DNA from: GCA-2683135 sp964507445
Lineage (GTDB): Bacteria; Planctomycetota; GCA-002687715
Length of the DNA stretch: 64,000 nt
NCBI GenBank assembly: GCA_964507445.1
Contig: CAZDQF010000007.1
Location: 62,001-126,000, forward strand
Reading direction: 5' to 3'
Under the pieces are notes generated by a model. It did no database searches, was not told where the DNA came from, and saw only the letters and a program-made list of their open reading frames with translations. Below, piece after piece: positions 17,167 through 27,839 of the stretch. Position numbers and translations under genes: made by a program. Position 1 is the stretch's first letter. Every line of letters begins with the position of its first letter.

Positions 17167-18603
17167 GTGGGACTGGACATCAGACTCAACCAACGGCTCG
17201 ACCTTCAGCTCAAGCTCGCGCCTCAGATCATCCAGTCCATCGAGCTGCTCCAGCTCCCGTCCATGGATCTGCTGGACGTCATCGACCAGGAGCTGGACAT
17301 CAACGAATACCTGGAGAAGGTGTCCAGCAGCACGGCGGAAGCGGAAGAACAGAACGGCGCGACCACGGAGGCGCCGGAGAGCTCCGAGGACAGCCTCAAG
17401 CAGGACGAGCTGGAGCGCTACGAGCAGATGGACATCTGGGACGACCCGTCCCTGCGCCGTCCGCGTTCCCGGGACGAGTCCTTCCTCAACGGCAAGATGG
17501 AGGCCATGCAGAACACGGCCTCCGTGGGCCGCTCGCTGCAAGAGACCCTGGGAGATCAGTACCTGCTCCTCGACGTGGACCCTCGCTTCCAGCCCCTGGC
17601 GGAGCAGATCATCTTCAACATCGGCGAGGACGGATACCTGTCCTATCCCCTGGAGGACGTGCTCGAGCCGGTGGCGGACGCCTTCGACCTGGAGGACGCG
17701 GAGTACGTCCTGAATCAGATCCAGCGCCTCGAGCCCCGGGGAGTCGGCGCGCGCAACAGGGAAGAGTGCCTGTTGTTGCAGCTGTCTCCGGACGACCCGA
17801 AGCTGGAGTTGAAGCGCAAGCTCATCGATGACTGCCTCGAGGACGTGGACAAGAACCGCCTGCCCAAGGTGGCGCGCGCCCTGGGCGTGGAGATGGAGGA
17901 GCTCAAGGAGCTGCTGCTGGAGCTGGCGGCCCTGACCCTGCGACCCGGCCTCGCCGGCGTCGAGGAGGCCAACCACTACATCACCCCAGACGTGCTCGTG
18001 GAGTGGAACGGCGTCGACTACGAGTTTCGGCTGGCCAACGAGTACATCCCCGAGCTGCGGCTCAATCCTGCGTACCGGGAGGCCCTCGCCTCCAGCGAGG
18101 TGACCAAGGAGTACAAGGACTACGTCCGCAAGAAGATCGACTCCGCCCGCGCCTTCATCCTGGCGGTGGAGAAGCGGCAGAAGACCCTGCTGGACGTGGC
18201 CAAGCGCATCGTCCACTACCAAAGCGACTTCCTGGACTTCGGCCCCCACTACCTGCACCCGCTGAAGATGCAGCAGGTGGCGGATGACCTGGGGGTGCAT
18301 GTCAGCACCATCTCTCGGGCCACCTCCGACAAGTACATGCAGACGCACCGCGGCATCTTCTCCATGAAGAGCTTCTTCACGGGAGGGACCGCGTCCACGG
18401 ACGGCAGCGTGGAGTCCCGTGAATCTGTGAAGCAGAAGATCCAGGAGATCGTGGATCGAGAAGACAAGTCGAGCCCCATGAGCGATGACGACATCGTGGA
18501 TCGCTTGCTGAAGACCCACGGCGTGAAGGTGGCGCGTCGGACGGTCACCAAGTACCGCAAGACCCTTGGGATTCCGAGTTCGCGGCAGCGTCGCGAATAC
18601 TGA
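17167..18603 (+). CDS. rpoN: RNA polymerase sigma-54 factor
   Basis: The predicted protein has 478 residues from a GTG three bases after the recR stop. Region I is the Gln/Leu-rich segment LAPQIIQSIELLQLPSMDLL. The core-binding and HTH regions follow, with HVSTISRATSDKYMQ. The RpoN box is ARRTVTKYRKTLGIPSSRQR near the C-terminus, close to the canonical ARRTVAKYRE. It recognises -24/-12 promoters and needs AAA+ activators, one of which is encoded at 27840-32717. Coupling to recR rather than to hpf/lptB genes is unusual compared with proteobacteria. Confidence 0.97.
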   Translation: MGLDIRLNQRLDLQLKLAPQIIQSIELLQLPSMDLLDVIDQELDINEYLEKVSSSTAEAEEQNGATTEAPESSEDSLKQDELERYEQMDIWDDPSLRRPRSRDESFLNGKMEAMQNTASVGRSLQETLGDQYLLLDVDPRFQPLAEQIIFNIGEDGYLSYPLEDVLEPVADAFDLEDAEYVLNQIQRLEPRGVGARNREECLLLQLSPDDPKLELKRKLIDDCLEDVDKNRLPKVARALGVEMEELKELLLELAALTLRPGLAGVEEANHYITPDVLVEWNGVDYEFRLANEYIPELRLNPAYREALASSEVTKEYKDYVRKKIDSARAFILAVEKRQKTLLDVAKRIVHYQSDFLDFGPHYLHPLKMQQVADDLGVHVSTISRATSDKYMQTHRGIFSMKSFFTGGTASTDGSVESRESVKQKIQEIVDREDKSSPMSDDDIVDRLLKTHGVKVARRTVTKYRKTLGIPSSRQRREY

Positions 18604-18631
18604 GCCCCCCAGATTGCGAGGTAGCCCGGCC

Positions 18632-20251
<1,620 letters not shown>

Positions 20252-20329
20252 CGCCGGCTCGCCTCCGCCGGGGACCTCCGCGCATTCGACGGTGTCGCGG
20301 TGACGGGTGATCCCGGCTAACATCCCACC

Positions 20330-20725
20330 ATGCTCAAGGGCATCGACCATGTGGCTATCGCCGTCCCGTCCGTCGAAGCGGCGTTGCCGCTCTGGCGCGA
20401 CCGTCTGGGTTTCGACCTGGAGGGGATGGAGGAGGTCTCGTCCCAGAAGGTGCGGGTCGCGATCCTGACCAAGGGCCCCCATCGCGTGGAGCTGATGGAA
20501 CCCACGGAGGAGGACTCGCCAGTGGGCCGGTTCCTGGCCAAGCGCGGCCCCGGCGTCCATCACCTGTGCCTGGCGGTGGAAGGGGTGGACGGCATGCTGG
20601 ATGACCTGGCGGCGGCGGGGGTCCCGTTGATCGACGAGAAGGCGTCTCCGGGTGCCGGGGGCCGCATGGTCGGCTTCGTGCATCCCAAGGGGACAGGTGG
20701 TGTGCTGCTGGAGTTGAGTGAATGA
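20330..20725 (+). CDS. mce: Methylmalonyl-CoA epimerase
   Basis: The predicted protein has 131 residues with two glyoxalase-fold (VOC) halves. DHVAIAV and HHLCLAV provide metal-ligand His residues, and VELMEP and VLLELSE supply the acidic ligands. The length and the setting between mutase and carboxylase genes identify it as the epimerase that converts (S)- to (R)-methylmalonyl-CoA. Its stop overlaps the next ATG (ATGA). Confidence 0.93.
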   Translation: MLKGIDHVAIAVPSVEAALPLWRDRLGFDLEGMEEVSSQKVRVAILTKGPHRVELMEPTEEDSPVGRFLAKRGPGVHHLCLAVEGVDGMLDDLAAAGVPLIDEKASPGAGGRMVGFVHPKGTGGVLLELSE

Positions 20726-22269
20726 CCACGCCCGGCGATCGGCTGGAGGAGATGCGGCAGGCGGCCCGGCTCGGAGGCGGTCAGGACCGCATCGACGCGC
20801 AGCACAAGCGGGGGAAGTTGACCGCTCGCGAGCGTATCGACCTGCTCCTGGACCCGGGGTCGTTTGTCGAGATGGACATGTACGTCACCCACCGATGCCA
20901 GGACTTCGGGATGGGCGAGAAGCAGATCCTCGGCGACGGCGTGGTCACGGGCTACGGCGCCATCGATGGTCGTCACGTGTTCGTGTTCAGCCAGGACTTC
21001 ACGGTGTTCGGCGGGTCCCTGGCGGAGGGGCACGCGCAGAAGATCTGCAAGGTCATGGACATGGCCATGAAGTCGGGCAAGCCGGTCATCGGGCTCTGCG
21101 ACTCCGGCGGCGCCCGCATCCAGGAGGGCGTGGTCAGCCTCGGCGGCTACGCGGACATCTTTCTCCGCAACACCCTGGCGTCCGGCGTCATCCCTCAGAT
21201 CTCCGCCATCATGGGGCCCTGCGCCGGAGGCGCGGTCTACAGCCCCGCCATCACGGACTTCGTCGTCATGGTGGAGAACACCTCCTACATGTTCATCACG
21301 GGGCCCAGCGTGGTGAAGACCGTGACCCACGAGGAGGTGACCTTCGAGGAGCTGGGGGGCGCCGAGGTGCACGCCTCAAAGTCCGGTGTCTCCCACCTCT
21401 CGGCTCGCAACGACCAGGAGGCCCTGGCGTTGCTGCGGGAGCTGCTGGCCTATCTGCCGCTGAACAACATGGAGGACCCGCCGTCCGTGGAGCCGACGGA
21501 TTCTCCGGATCGGGCGGACCCGTCCCTGGACTCGCTGGTGCCCGAGAACCCGAACCGGCCCTACGACATGAAGGACGTGGTCACCCGGGTGGTGGACGAC
21601 GGCCGCTTCCTGGAGATCCAGCCGAAGTTCGCTCCCAACCTGATCGTCGGGTTCGCGCGGCTTGACGGCCGCTCCGTGGGGATCGTCGGCAATCAACCTG
21701 CGGTGTTGGCCGGCGTCCTGGACATCGACGCCTCCGCCAAGGGGGCCCGCTTCGTCCGGTTCTGTGACGCGTTCAACATCCCGGTGGTGACCTTCGAGGA
21801 CGTGCCTGGATTCCTGCCCGGGGTCGACCAGGAGCACGGCGGCATCATCCGGCACGGGGCCAAGCTCCTCTACGCCTACTGCGAGGCCACCGTTCCCAAG
21901 ATCACGGTCATCACACGCAAGGCCTACGGCGGCGCCTATGACGTGCTCAACTCCAAGCACGTGCGAGGGGACGTCAACCTGGCCTGGCCCACGGCGGAGA
22001 TCGCTGTCATGGGCCCCAAGGGCGCCGTGGAGATCATCTTCAAGCGTGAGATCACGGAGGCTGGGGAGAAGCGCGAGGAGGTGGAGGACCGGTTGGTGGA
22101 AGAGTACCGCGACACCTTCGCCAACCCGTACGTGGCTGCGGGCCGTGGCTACATAGACGACGTCATCGAGCCCCACGAGACCAGGGCTCGCCTCATCGGC
22201 GCCCTGCGGCTGCTCGAGAACAAACGGGACGAGAACCCGCGGCGCAAACACGGGAACATTCCACTCTGA
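20722..22269 (+). CDS. pccB: Propionyl-CoA carboxylase carboxyltransferase (beta) subunit
   Basis: The predicted protein has 515 residues, the usual PccB length. The two oxyanion-hole regions are visible: GPCAGGAVYSPA in the N-domain and YGGAYDVLNSKHVRGD in the C-domain. The Asp in GGAYDV is the position known to favour propionyl- over acetyl-CoA in actinobacterial enzymes. It transfers carboxyl from carboxybiotin to propionyl-CoA. It is translationally coupled to the epimerase and sits eight bases before the biotin carboxylase gene. Confidence 0.95.
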   Translation: MTTPGDRLEEMRQAARLGGGQDRIDAQHKRGKLTARERIDLLLDPGSFVEMDMYVTHRCQDFGMGEKQILGDGVVTGYGAIDGRHVFVFSQDFTVFGGSLAEGHAQKICKVMDMAMKSGKPVIGLCDSGGARIQEGVVSLGGYADIFLRNTLASGVIPQISAIMGPCAGGAVYSPAITDFVVMVENTSYMFITGPSVVKTVTHEEVTFEELGGAEVHASKSGVSHLSARNDQEALALLRELLAYLPLNNMEDPPSVEPTDSPDRADPSLDSLVPENPNRPYDMKDVVTRVVDDGRFLEIQPKFAPNLIVGFARLDGRSVGIVGNQPAVLAGVLDIDASAKGARFVRFCDAFNIPVVTFEDVPGFLPGVDQEHGGIIRHGAKLLYAYCEATVPKITVITRKAYGGAYDVLNSKHVRGDVNLAWPTAEIAVMGPKGAVEIIFKREITEAGEKREEVEDRLVEEYRDTFANPYVAAGRGYIDDVIEPHETRARLIGALRLLENKRDENPRRKHGNIPL

Positions 22270-22277
22270 CCAGTCCA

Positions 22278-23780
22278 GTGTCCGAGGCTCTGCACAGCAA
22301 GGTCCTGGTGGCCAACCGAGGCGAGATCGCCGTGCGCGTGATCCGTGCCTGCCATGAGGCGGGTGTCCCGGTGGTGGCGGTGTTCAGCGAGGCGGATCGC
22401 GAAGCGCTCCATGTCCGTTACGCGGATGAGGCCGTCTTCATCGGCGAGAGCGAGCCTTCCCGTTCCTACCTGGACCAGGAGAAGTTGCTGGCTGCGGCTG
22501 CGGCCACCGGCGCGGACGCGGTCCACCCCGGATACGGCTTCCTCGCGGAGAACGCCGAGTTCGCGCGCCGCTGCGAGGCCGCGGGGCTCCGGTTCATCGG
22601 GCCCTCTCCGGACTGCATCGAGGTCATGGGGGACAAGATCCGAGCCCGAGAGACCATGCGCGCCGCCGGCGTGCCGTTGATCCCCGGGCGTGAAGCGGTA
22701 ACCAGGGATCAGCTCATGGAGGCGGCGGCGGAGGTGGGCTACCCCCTGATGCTGAAGGCCTCAGCGGGAGGCGGCGGCAAGGGCATCCGCGCCGTACGGG
22801 AGGAGGGGGAGCTGCTCTCGGCCTTCGAACGGGCCGAGGGCGAGGCGCGCACGGCGTTCGGTGACCCCACCATCTACATGGAGCGGTTGCTCGAGAACCC
22901 CCATCACGTGGAGATCCAGGTGCTGGGGGACGGCCAGGGCAACGTGATCCACCTGTTCGAGCGTGAGTGTTCGGTCCAGCGTCGGCACCAGAAGGTGGTG
23001 GAGGAGGCGCCGTCCCCGTTCGTCACCAGCGAGCTGCGAGAGGCCATGGGGAGGACCGCGGTCCAGGCGGCGGAGGCCATCGGTTACACCGGCGCGGGCA
23101 CCGTGGAGTTCCTGGTGGACAGCCAACGCCAGTTCTACTTCCTCGAGGTGAACACCCGGCTGCAGGTGGAGCACCCGATCACCGAGATGATCACGGGGGT
23201 GGACCTGGTTCGTGAGCAGCTCCGTGTCTCCTCGGGGCACCCGCTGTCCATCCGGCAGGAGGACCTGGGGATCACGGGGCACGCCATCGAGGTCCGTGTC
23301 TGCGCGGAGGACCCCGAGAACGGGTTCCTCCCGTCCGTGGGGACGGTGGACGCGCTGGCGCTCCCCGGAGGGCCCGGCGTCAGGCTCGACTCGGCCCTGT
23401 TCCCGGGGCTGGAGGTCTCCCTGTTCTACGACTCGCTGCTGGCCAAGCTCATCTGCTGGGGCGCCGATCGGGACGAGGCCATCGCCCGTATGCGCCAGGC
23501 GCTCTCGGAGTTCAAGGTCGCGGACCTGAAGACCAACGTGGCCTACCTTGGTCGTGTCCTGCGTGACCCGGAGTTCGTGTCGGGCACCTATGACACCGGG
23601 CTCCTGGAGCGCATGGCCATGGCGTCGCCTACTCCGAAGACCCTCGAGGCGGCCGCTGTGGCCGCCGCCATCGTCGCGCTCCGATCGTCCAAGGGCGCGT
23701 CGTTGTCGACGCCTGCCGGCACCGGCCTCAATCCATGGAAACTGGCGGGTCGCCGACGCGGCATGGGAGATCGGTCATGA
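22278..23780 (+). CDS. pccA: Biotin carboxylase subunit of acyl-CoA carboxylase
   Basis: The predicted protein has 500 residues from a GTG at 22278. Standard biotin carboxylase motifs occur in order: KVLVANRGEIAVRVIRAC, the ATP-grasp glycine loop SAGGGGKGI, ECSVQRRHQKVVEEAPS and NTRLQVEHPITEMITG. It carboxylates biotin with ATP and bicarbonate. There is no carrier domain fused; that is the separate next gene, so the alpha subunit is split. Its stop overlaps the carrier gene start (ATGA). Confidence 0.95.
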   Translation: MSEALHSKVLVANRGEIAVRVIRACHEAGVPVVAVFSEADREALHVRYADEAVFIGESEPSRSYLDQEKLLAAAAATGADAVHPGYGFLAENAEFARRCEAAGLRFIGPSPDCIEVMGDKIRARETMRAAGVPLIPGREAVTRDQLMEAAAEVGYPLMLKASAGGGGKGIRAVREEGELLSAFERAEGEARTAFGDPTIYMERLLENPHHVEIQVLGDGQGNVIHLFERECSVQRRHQKVVEEAPSPFVTSELREAMGRTAVQAAEAIGYTGAGTVEFLVDSQRQFYFLEVNTRLQVEHPITEMITGVDLVREQLRVSSGHPLSIRQEDLGITGHAIEVRVCAEDPENGFLPSVGTVDALALPGGPGVRLDSALFPGLEVSLFYDSLLAKLICWGADRDEAIARMRQALSEFKVADLKTNVAYLGRVLRDPEFVSGTYDTGLLERMAMASPTPKTLEAAAVAAAIVALRSSKGASLSTPAGTGLNPWKLAGRRRGMGDRS

Positions 23781-24283
23781 AGTACGTGGTCACCCATGAC
23801 GGCGCCGAGCTCGAGGTCACCGTTGTCCCGCGGGGTGATGACCGCTTCGATGTCACGGTGGGCGGGCGGCAGTGTGTCGCCGACCTGCGCGGCGCCGGAG
23901 GTCAGTCCTTGTTCAGCCTGCTGCTGGATCAGGAGGCCTATGAGCTGTCCATCACCCAGACCGGGGACATCCACCGGGTGGGCGTGCACGGTCACGACCT
24001 GTCGCTGACGGTGGAGAGCGAGCAGCAGCGGAACGCCCGTCTGGTGGACTCCGCTTCAGGGTCCGCCGGCCCGCACACCGTCAACAGCGTCATGCCCGGG
24101 AGGGTGGTCACGTTGCTGGTCCGCGAGGGCGAGGCCGTGGAGGCGGGGACGCCCCTGTTGATCCTCGAGGCCATGAAGATGGAGAACGAGATCCGTTCCC
24201 AGGCTGCCGGCGTGGTGACGGCGGTCCTGGTGGAGGAGGGGGCCACGGTGGTCAACGGGGACCCCCTGGTGACCATCACCTGA
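23777..24283 (+). CDS. Biotin carboxyl carrier protein
   Basis: The predicted protein has 168 residues. The last 75 form a biotinyl domain with the lysine motif EAMKMENEI. The first 85 are a beta-rich segment (KYVVTHDGAELEVTVVPRGD) resembling the linker or BT domain of fused acyl-CoA carboxylases. It is coupled to the biotin carboxylase by a four-base overlap and ends the propionate module. Downstream genes are convergent, three bases away. Confidence 0.92.
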   Translation: MKYVVTHDGAELEVTVVPRGDDRFDVTVGGRQCVADLRGAGGQSLFSLLLDQEAYELSITQTGDIHRVGVHGHDLSLTVESEQQRNARLVDSASGSAGPHTVNSVMPGRVVTLLVREGEAVEAGTPLLILEAMKMENEIRSQAAGVVTAVLVEEGATVVNGDPLVTIT

Positions 24284-24286
24284 CGG

Positions 24287-24955
24287 TCACGGGTTCATGC
24301 CGCGGCCCTCGTGGTCTCGCCACTTGAGGACCCGCCGGGTGAACCACGTGTATGCGGGCTTGCCTGCGCGACGCCACCACCTCGCAGGCCACGATCGTTG
24401 GCTGAGGATCCGTTTCTGCCTGGCGGTCAGGGCCTCGGGGCAGTACTTCCGCTTGTGCTTCAGGAGGTGCCGGATGTCCTCGAGGGCGCACAGGCGGAAC
24501 CACCGCGAGCGACGTCGGTGGCGGCTGGCGAGCTGGAAGTCCAGCAGCGCGGGGAGCCCCTCCGGGGTCGTGAGCCAGTTGGCCTCCTTGTGGGTGTCGT
24601 TGTGGGTCACGCCTCTTCGGTGCAGCTCGCCGAGCAGCTTCAGGGCGGCGCTGAAGTAGCGCGGGTCCTTCGGCCCGCTGAGGTTCATGGGCGCTCCGTC
24701 GATCCAGGTCCGCAGGTGGTGGCTTCGGGCCCGCTGGAGCAGATGCGGGACCCGTTGGACGTCCGCGAGGCGCTCCATGGCCCGGGCCTCTCGTGCGGCC
24801 AGCAGACGGGCGACGGGTCGCAGCAGGAGCGGGGCCTTCGCCAGATGTCGGCGCACCACCGCTACGGTCTCGGTGTCCACGGTCACCACACCCCGTTCGA
24901 TCACACCGAACAGGTCCCGCTTCAGGGTCTCCTCTCCCTCGAACGGTCCGATCAC
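24287..24955 (-). CDS. RIO-like / lipopolysaccharide-kinase-like protein kinase
   Basis: The predicted protein has 222 residues from a GTG at 24955 that overlaps the stop of the upstream hydrolase (GTGA). The catalytic loop is HRRGVTHNDTHKEANWL, in the HxDxxxxN pattern, and the metal-binding Asp is in LLDFQLAS, where DFG has become DFQ. An N-terminal VKR-type Lys strand is short (LKRDLFGVIERGVVTV). The C-terminus is strongly basic. This is the compact form seen in RIO or Kdo/heptose kinases. The substrate, protein or lipid head-group, is not known; coupling to a ceramidase-like enzyme hints at lipid. Confidence 0.65.
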   Translation of the reverse strand: MIGPFEGEETLKRDLFGVIERGVVTVDTETVAVVRRHLAKAPLLLRPVARLLAAREARAMERLADVQRVPHLLQRARSHHLRTWIDGAPMNLSGPKDPRYFSAALKLLGELHRRGVTHNDTHKEANWLTTPEGLPALLDFQLASRHRRRSRWFRLCALEDIRHLLKHKRKYCPEALTARQKRILSQRSWPARWWRRAGKPAYTWFTRRVLKWRDHEGRGMNP

Positions 24956-26610
24956 CGCATGCGTCCCCTGAGGAAGCGCTTCAGCGCGTGCACGTAGGGC
25001 GGGCCGCCCCGGGCCCAGACGTTGTTGTGTGAGGCGCCGTCGACGATCAGGGTCTGGCTGCCCGGGATGGCGCCTGCCAGTGCGCGCAGGTCGTCGACCG
25101 TGGCGCGACGGTCCTCCGATCCGGTCACGATGAGCACCCGCTTCCCGTCCAGAGCGCGCACCCGGCGTACCAGGTCCAGCTCCTCCGCTTCCACTCCCAG
25201 CCGGAGCTCCACGGCCCATCTCAGGCCGGTGCCGAGCCACAGCAGGCCGTCCGGGAGCCACATCTTCAAGCGGTTCGCGTAGGCCTTCAGCAGGCTCGAA
25301 TACGGGCTCTCGAGGATGAGCGCGTCGAGTTGCGCCCCTTGAACCGAACAGCAGAGGGCGGCGGCTCCCATGGAGACGCCCAGGGCCGCCATGGGCTCGT
25401 CAGGCCACCGGGCCCGTATCCAGGAGACGGCGGCGTCCACGTCCTGCGCCTCCCGGAGGCCGAAGGTCGTCAGGCGCCCTCCGCTCTCGCCGTGGGCCCG
25501 CAGGTCGATGGACACGACCCTGTACCCTTCGTCGTCGAAGCGCCTCATCATGGCCGGGTCCCGGGACTTGCCCAGGCCGTGCACCAACAGGAGCGTGCCG
25601 CGGGCCTCCCGGTGGTCCCGCAGACAGCCCTTCAGGTTGATCCCGTCCGAGGTCGTCAACTCGAACCCGGTGACACCGGTGTCCGCTGCGGGGACCCGAC
25701 GCAGGGGATGAACCACCAACTCCGCTCCCAGGAAGCTGATGCCGGCGTAGAGGGCCATGAGGGCGAGGGCGGTTCCGGCGGCGCGGCCGCCGGGGAGGGG
25801 ACGGCCAGGGGGCGGGGCTACCGGGCCTGAGGACGTGCGTCGAGCCAGCCAGCGGGCGAGGGTCCAGACCGTGGCCGCGGCGAACACGTGCTTCCAGGTG
25901 TGACCGGACCAGATCAGGGGCAGCGCCATGATCTCGTGGTCGAGGAGCTCCGTGACCCGGGCCGCCAGGTAGAGCGCCAACGCCACCAGGAGCGCCCGCC
26001 CTCCGGTGTAGGAGGACGGCAGGAACGCGCAGCAGGCGACGGCCACGCAGGGCATGGCGAGGCACCAGCTGTACATCCGCAGATCACCGTGGCCGGTCCG
26101 CTCCGTGGCCGACCACCAGAGGACGCTGAAGGCGGCGAAGCCGACGACCGGCCAGAGCACCCTTCGGGCCCAGGTCAGGCTCAGTCGTTCCTGCACCACG
26201 ATCAGGCCCACGGATACGGAGGTGACGGCCAGCGGTAGCCGATCCCAGAACAAGGACCCGTTACGCGGGTCCAGGTGGTACCAGGCGGAGCCAAGGCCGG
26301 TGAGGATGGCCCCGATGAACAGGGTCAGCCAGGCGGCGCGCTCTCGCCGGTCTGTGAGTCCCAGTCCGGGGCCCACGCCTGCTCGCCTTACGGCGCGCAA
26401 GCCCACGAGGCCAGCGGCCACGAAGGCGACGTTGGAGATCACGTCCCAGAAGTTCGGGACGCCGAACAGGGTGCGCTGATCGGCGAATCGGTGGTAGTCC
26501 GGGTCCTGGCCGAACCGTGGGAGGAACGGCAGGGCCAGCAGGCTCCCCAGCAACAGGATGACGACGAGTCCCTTCACGTTGCGGCCACCGTACCGGTAGG
26601 GTCTCGTCAT
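24952..26610 (-). CDS. Ceramidase-like membrane domain fused to alpha/beta hydrolase
   Basis: The predicted protein has 552 residues. Residues 1-270 are a seven-helix-like membrane domain of the CREST/alkaline ceramidase type: FADQRTLFGVPNFWDVISN, GLGSAWYHLDP, WDRLP and GHTWKH supply the conserved Ser, His, Asp and His residues. Residues 300-552 are an alpha/beta hydrolase: oxyanion LLVHGLGKS, IDLRAHGESGG, nucleophile GVSMGAA, Asp in GSEDRRA and His in DGASHNN. Both active sites look intact. A role in amide- or ester-lipid turnover is inferred. The ATG start at 26610 overlaps the divergent gene's ATG; a GTG at 26577 (MKGLVVILLLGSLLALPFL) is an equally plausible start. Confidence 0.75.
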   Translation of the reverse strand: MTRPYRYGGRNVKGLVVILLLGSLLALPFLPRFGQDPDYHRFADQRTLFGVPNFWDVISNVAFVAAGLVGLRAVRRAGVGPGLGLTDRRERAAWLTLFIGAILTGLGSAWYHLDPRNGSLFWDRLPLAVTSVSVGLIVVQERLSLTWARRVLWPVVGFAAFSVLWWSATERTGHGDLRMYSWCLAMPCVAVACCAFLPSSYTGGRALLVALALYLAARVTELLDHEIMALPLIWSGHTWKHVFAAATVWTLARWLARRTSSGPVAPPPGRPLPGGRAAGTALALMALYAGISFLGAELVVHPLRRVPAADTGVTGFELTTSDGINLKGCLRDHREARGTLLLVHGLGKSRDPAMMRRFDDEGYRVVSIDLRAHGESGGRLTTFGLREAQDVDAAVSWIRARWPDEPMAALGVSMGAAALCCSVQGAQLDALILESPYSSLLKAYANRLKMWLPDGLLWLGTGLRWAVELRLGVEAEELDLVRRVRALDGKRVLIVTGSEDRRATVDDLRALAGAIPGSQTLIVDGASHNNVWARGGPPYVHALKRFLRGRMR

Positions 26611-27019
26611 GAAAGCGCTCTTGTCCACTGCGGTCGCCTGTTTTCTCTTCGGTTGCGGTGGTGATCAGGAGGCCAACCTCCGCTCGTTGCCGGAGCGTGC
26701 CGCCCAGGCCATGCGGGCCGGGGACTGGGGGGCCGTAGCTGACCTCGCCGCTCCGGAGTTCACCGCCCACGGCCTCTCATGGGCCCAGTGTCAACAGGTC
26801 CTGCGTCGTCGGCTCGGCCGTGAACAGCCGTACGTGGCCCGAGTTGAGGTCGGCGACGCGGTGGTCGAGGAGGAGCGGACCCTGACCGTGGTCGGGTTGT
26901 GGTGCCCGGATGGGGTGAATTCGACATCCGTGAGGCGCCTTCGGCCTTTTCGGGCCACGGTCCGGGTCCGTCCGGACGGGGATGACTGGGTGGCCACGAG
27001 GGTGACCCTGGATCGATGA
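26609..27019 (+). CDS. Lipoprotein, possible NTF2-like fold
   Basis: The predicted protein has 136 residues starting MKALLSTAVACFLFGCGG. FLFGC is a lipobox. GGTAGGG precedes the ATG. The mature part begins with a helix (LPERAAQAMRAGDWGAVADL) and then alternating strands (YVARVEVGDAVVEEERTLTV), the layout of SnoaL/NTF2-like proteins. Its start codon shares two bases with the opposing gene's proposed start. The function is unknown. Confidence 0.6.
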   Translation: MKALLSTAVACFLFGCGGDQEANLRSLPERAAQAMRAGDWGAVADLAAPEFTAHGLSWAQCQQVLRRRLGREQPYVARVEVGDAVVEEERTLTVVGLWCPDGVNSTSVRRLRPFRATVRVRPDGDDWVATRVTLDR

Positions 27020-27120
27020 GGATCGGGCTGAATACGGGGGTAGAAACTCGGGTTCGTTGCATATGATGAGCGGACCCGGTCACGGTTGAGCCGGGCCAGA
27101 ACCTCCCAAGGAAGCAACAG

Positions 27121-27693
27121 ATGAAATCTCTCGTGACGATGTTGGCGATCATTCTCGTCGTGCTCCCCGCGGCGGCCCAGGACAAACCCACGGTGCCCTT
27201 CTATGGCAACGAGACCTGTCCGTTGGCGGGCAAGAAGGTCAACAAGCGTTGGTCCGTGGATCACGATGGTCAGAAGATCTACACCTGCTGCCGCAACTGC
27301 TGGAAGAAGGTGAAGGCGGCCCCCGCCAAGTACGTGGACAAGGCCTACCCGAAGGGCGCGGTGAAGAAGGTCGCCCCGGGCATGTGTCCCATCATGGGGA
27401 AGGCCCTCAAGAAGCCCGGTCAGAAGGTGGTCTGGCAGGGGCACGAGATGGAGATGTGCTGCAAGCGCTGCGTCGCCGCCTTCAAGAAGGAGCCGAACAA
27501 GCGCCTGACCATGATCCTCAACAAGGACCTGAAGAAGGCCAAGAACACCATGTGCCCGGTCATGCCCGAGGAGAAGATCGTCGATGACCTGTTCTTCATC
27601 TACAAGAACACGTTGATCAACATCTGCTGCGATACCTGCGTGACCGACGCCCAGGACGAGCCTGAGAAGTACCTGAAGAGCCTCGTCAAGTAG
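27121..27693 (+). CDS. Periplasmic protein with three Cys-rich (YHS/TRASH-like) repeats
   Basis: The predicted protein has 190 residues; the ATG follows CCAAGGAAGC. Signal peptide MKSLVTMLAIILVVLPAAAQ. Three tandem repeats each contain CPxxG or CPVM followed, 25-30 residues later, by CC-x2-C and a Lys-rich helix with a Pro-x-Lys-Tyr/Arg ending: CPLAG...CCRNCWKKVKAAPAKY, CPIMG...CCKRCVAAFKKEPNKR, and CPVM...CCDTCVTDAQDEPEKY. This resembles YHS/TRASH-type metal-binding modules. Metal handling in the periplasm (copper or another soft metal) is inferred. No transporter or regulator gene adjoins it, so it appears to be a single-gene unit. Confidence 0.7.
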   Translation: MKSLVTMLAIILVVLPAAAQDKPTVPFYGNETCPLAGKKVNKRWSVDHDGQKIYTCCRNCWKKVKAAPAKYVDKAYPKGAVKKVAPGMCPIMGKALKKPGQKVVWQGHEMEMCCKRCVAAFKKEPNKRLTMILNKDLKKAKNTMCPVMPEEKIVDDLFFIYKNTLINICCDTCVTDAQDEPEKYLKSLVK

Positions 27694-27725
27694 GCGGAAT
27701 CCACGGCAGGTCGGCTTGTCTGGCA

Positions 27726-27768
27726 GACCCCGCTCATCGGTCCGTTGGCCAGGTGAACGGGGTCGTTT
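27726..27768 (+). terminator. Possible terminator hairpin
   Basis: GACCCCG (27726-27732) pairs with CGGGGTC (27758-27764) across a 25-base loop and is followed by GTTTCG, a very short T stretch. It lies in the gap between the Cys-rich protein and the kinase fusion gene. The stem is short for its loop, so the call is weak. Confidence 0.35.
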
Positions 27769-27839
27769 CGTGGCGCCGCCGCGGCGCTCGCTGACGGTGG
27801 GCGTATCGGGAGTGGGCTCCGGATGATAGACATTAGGGG

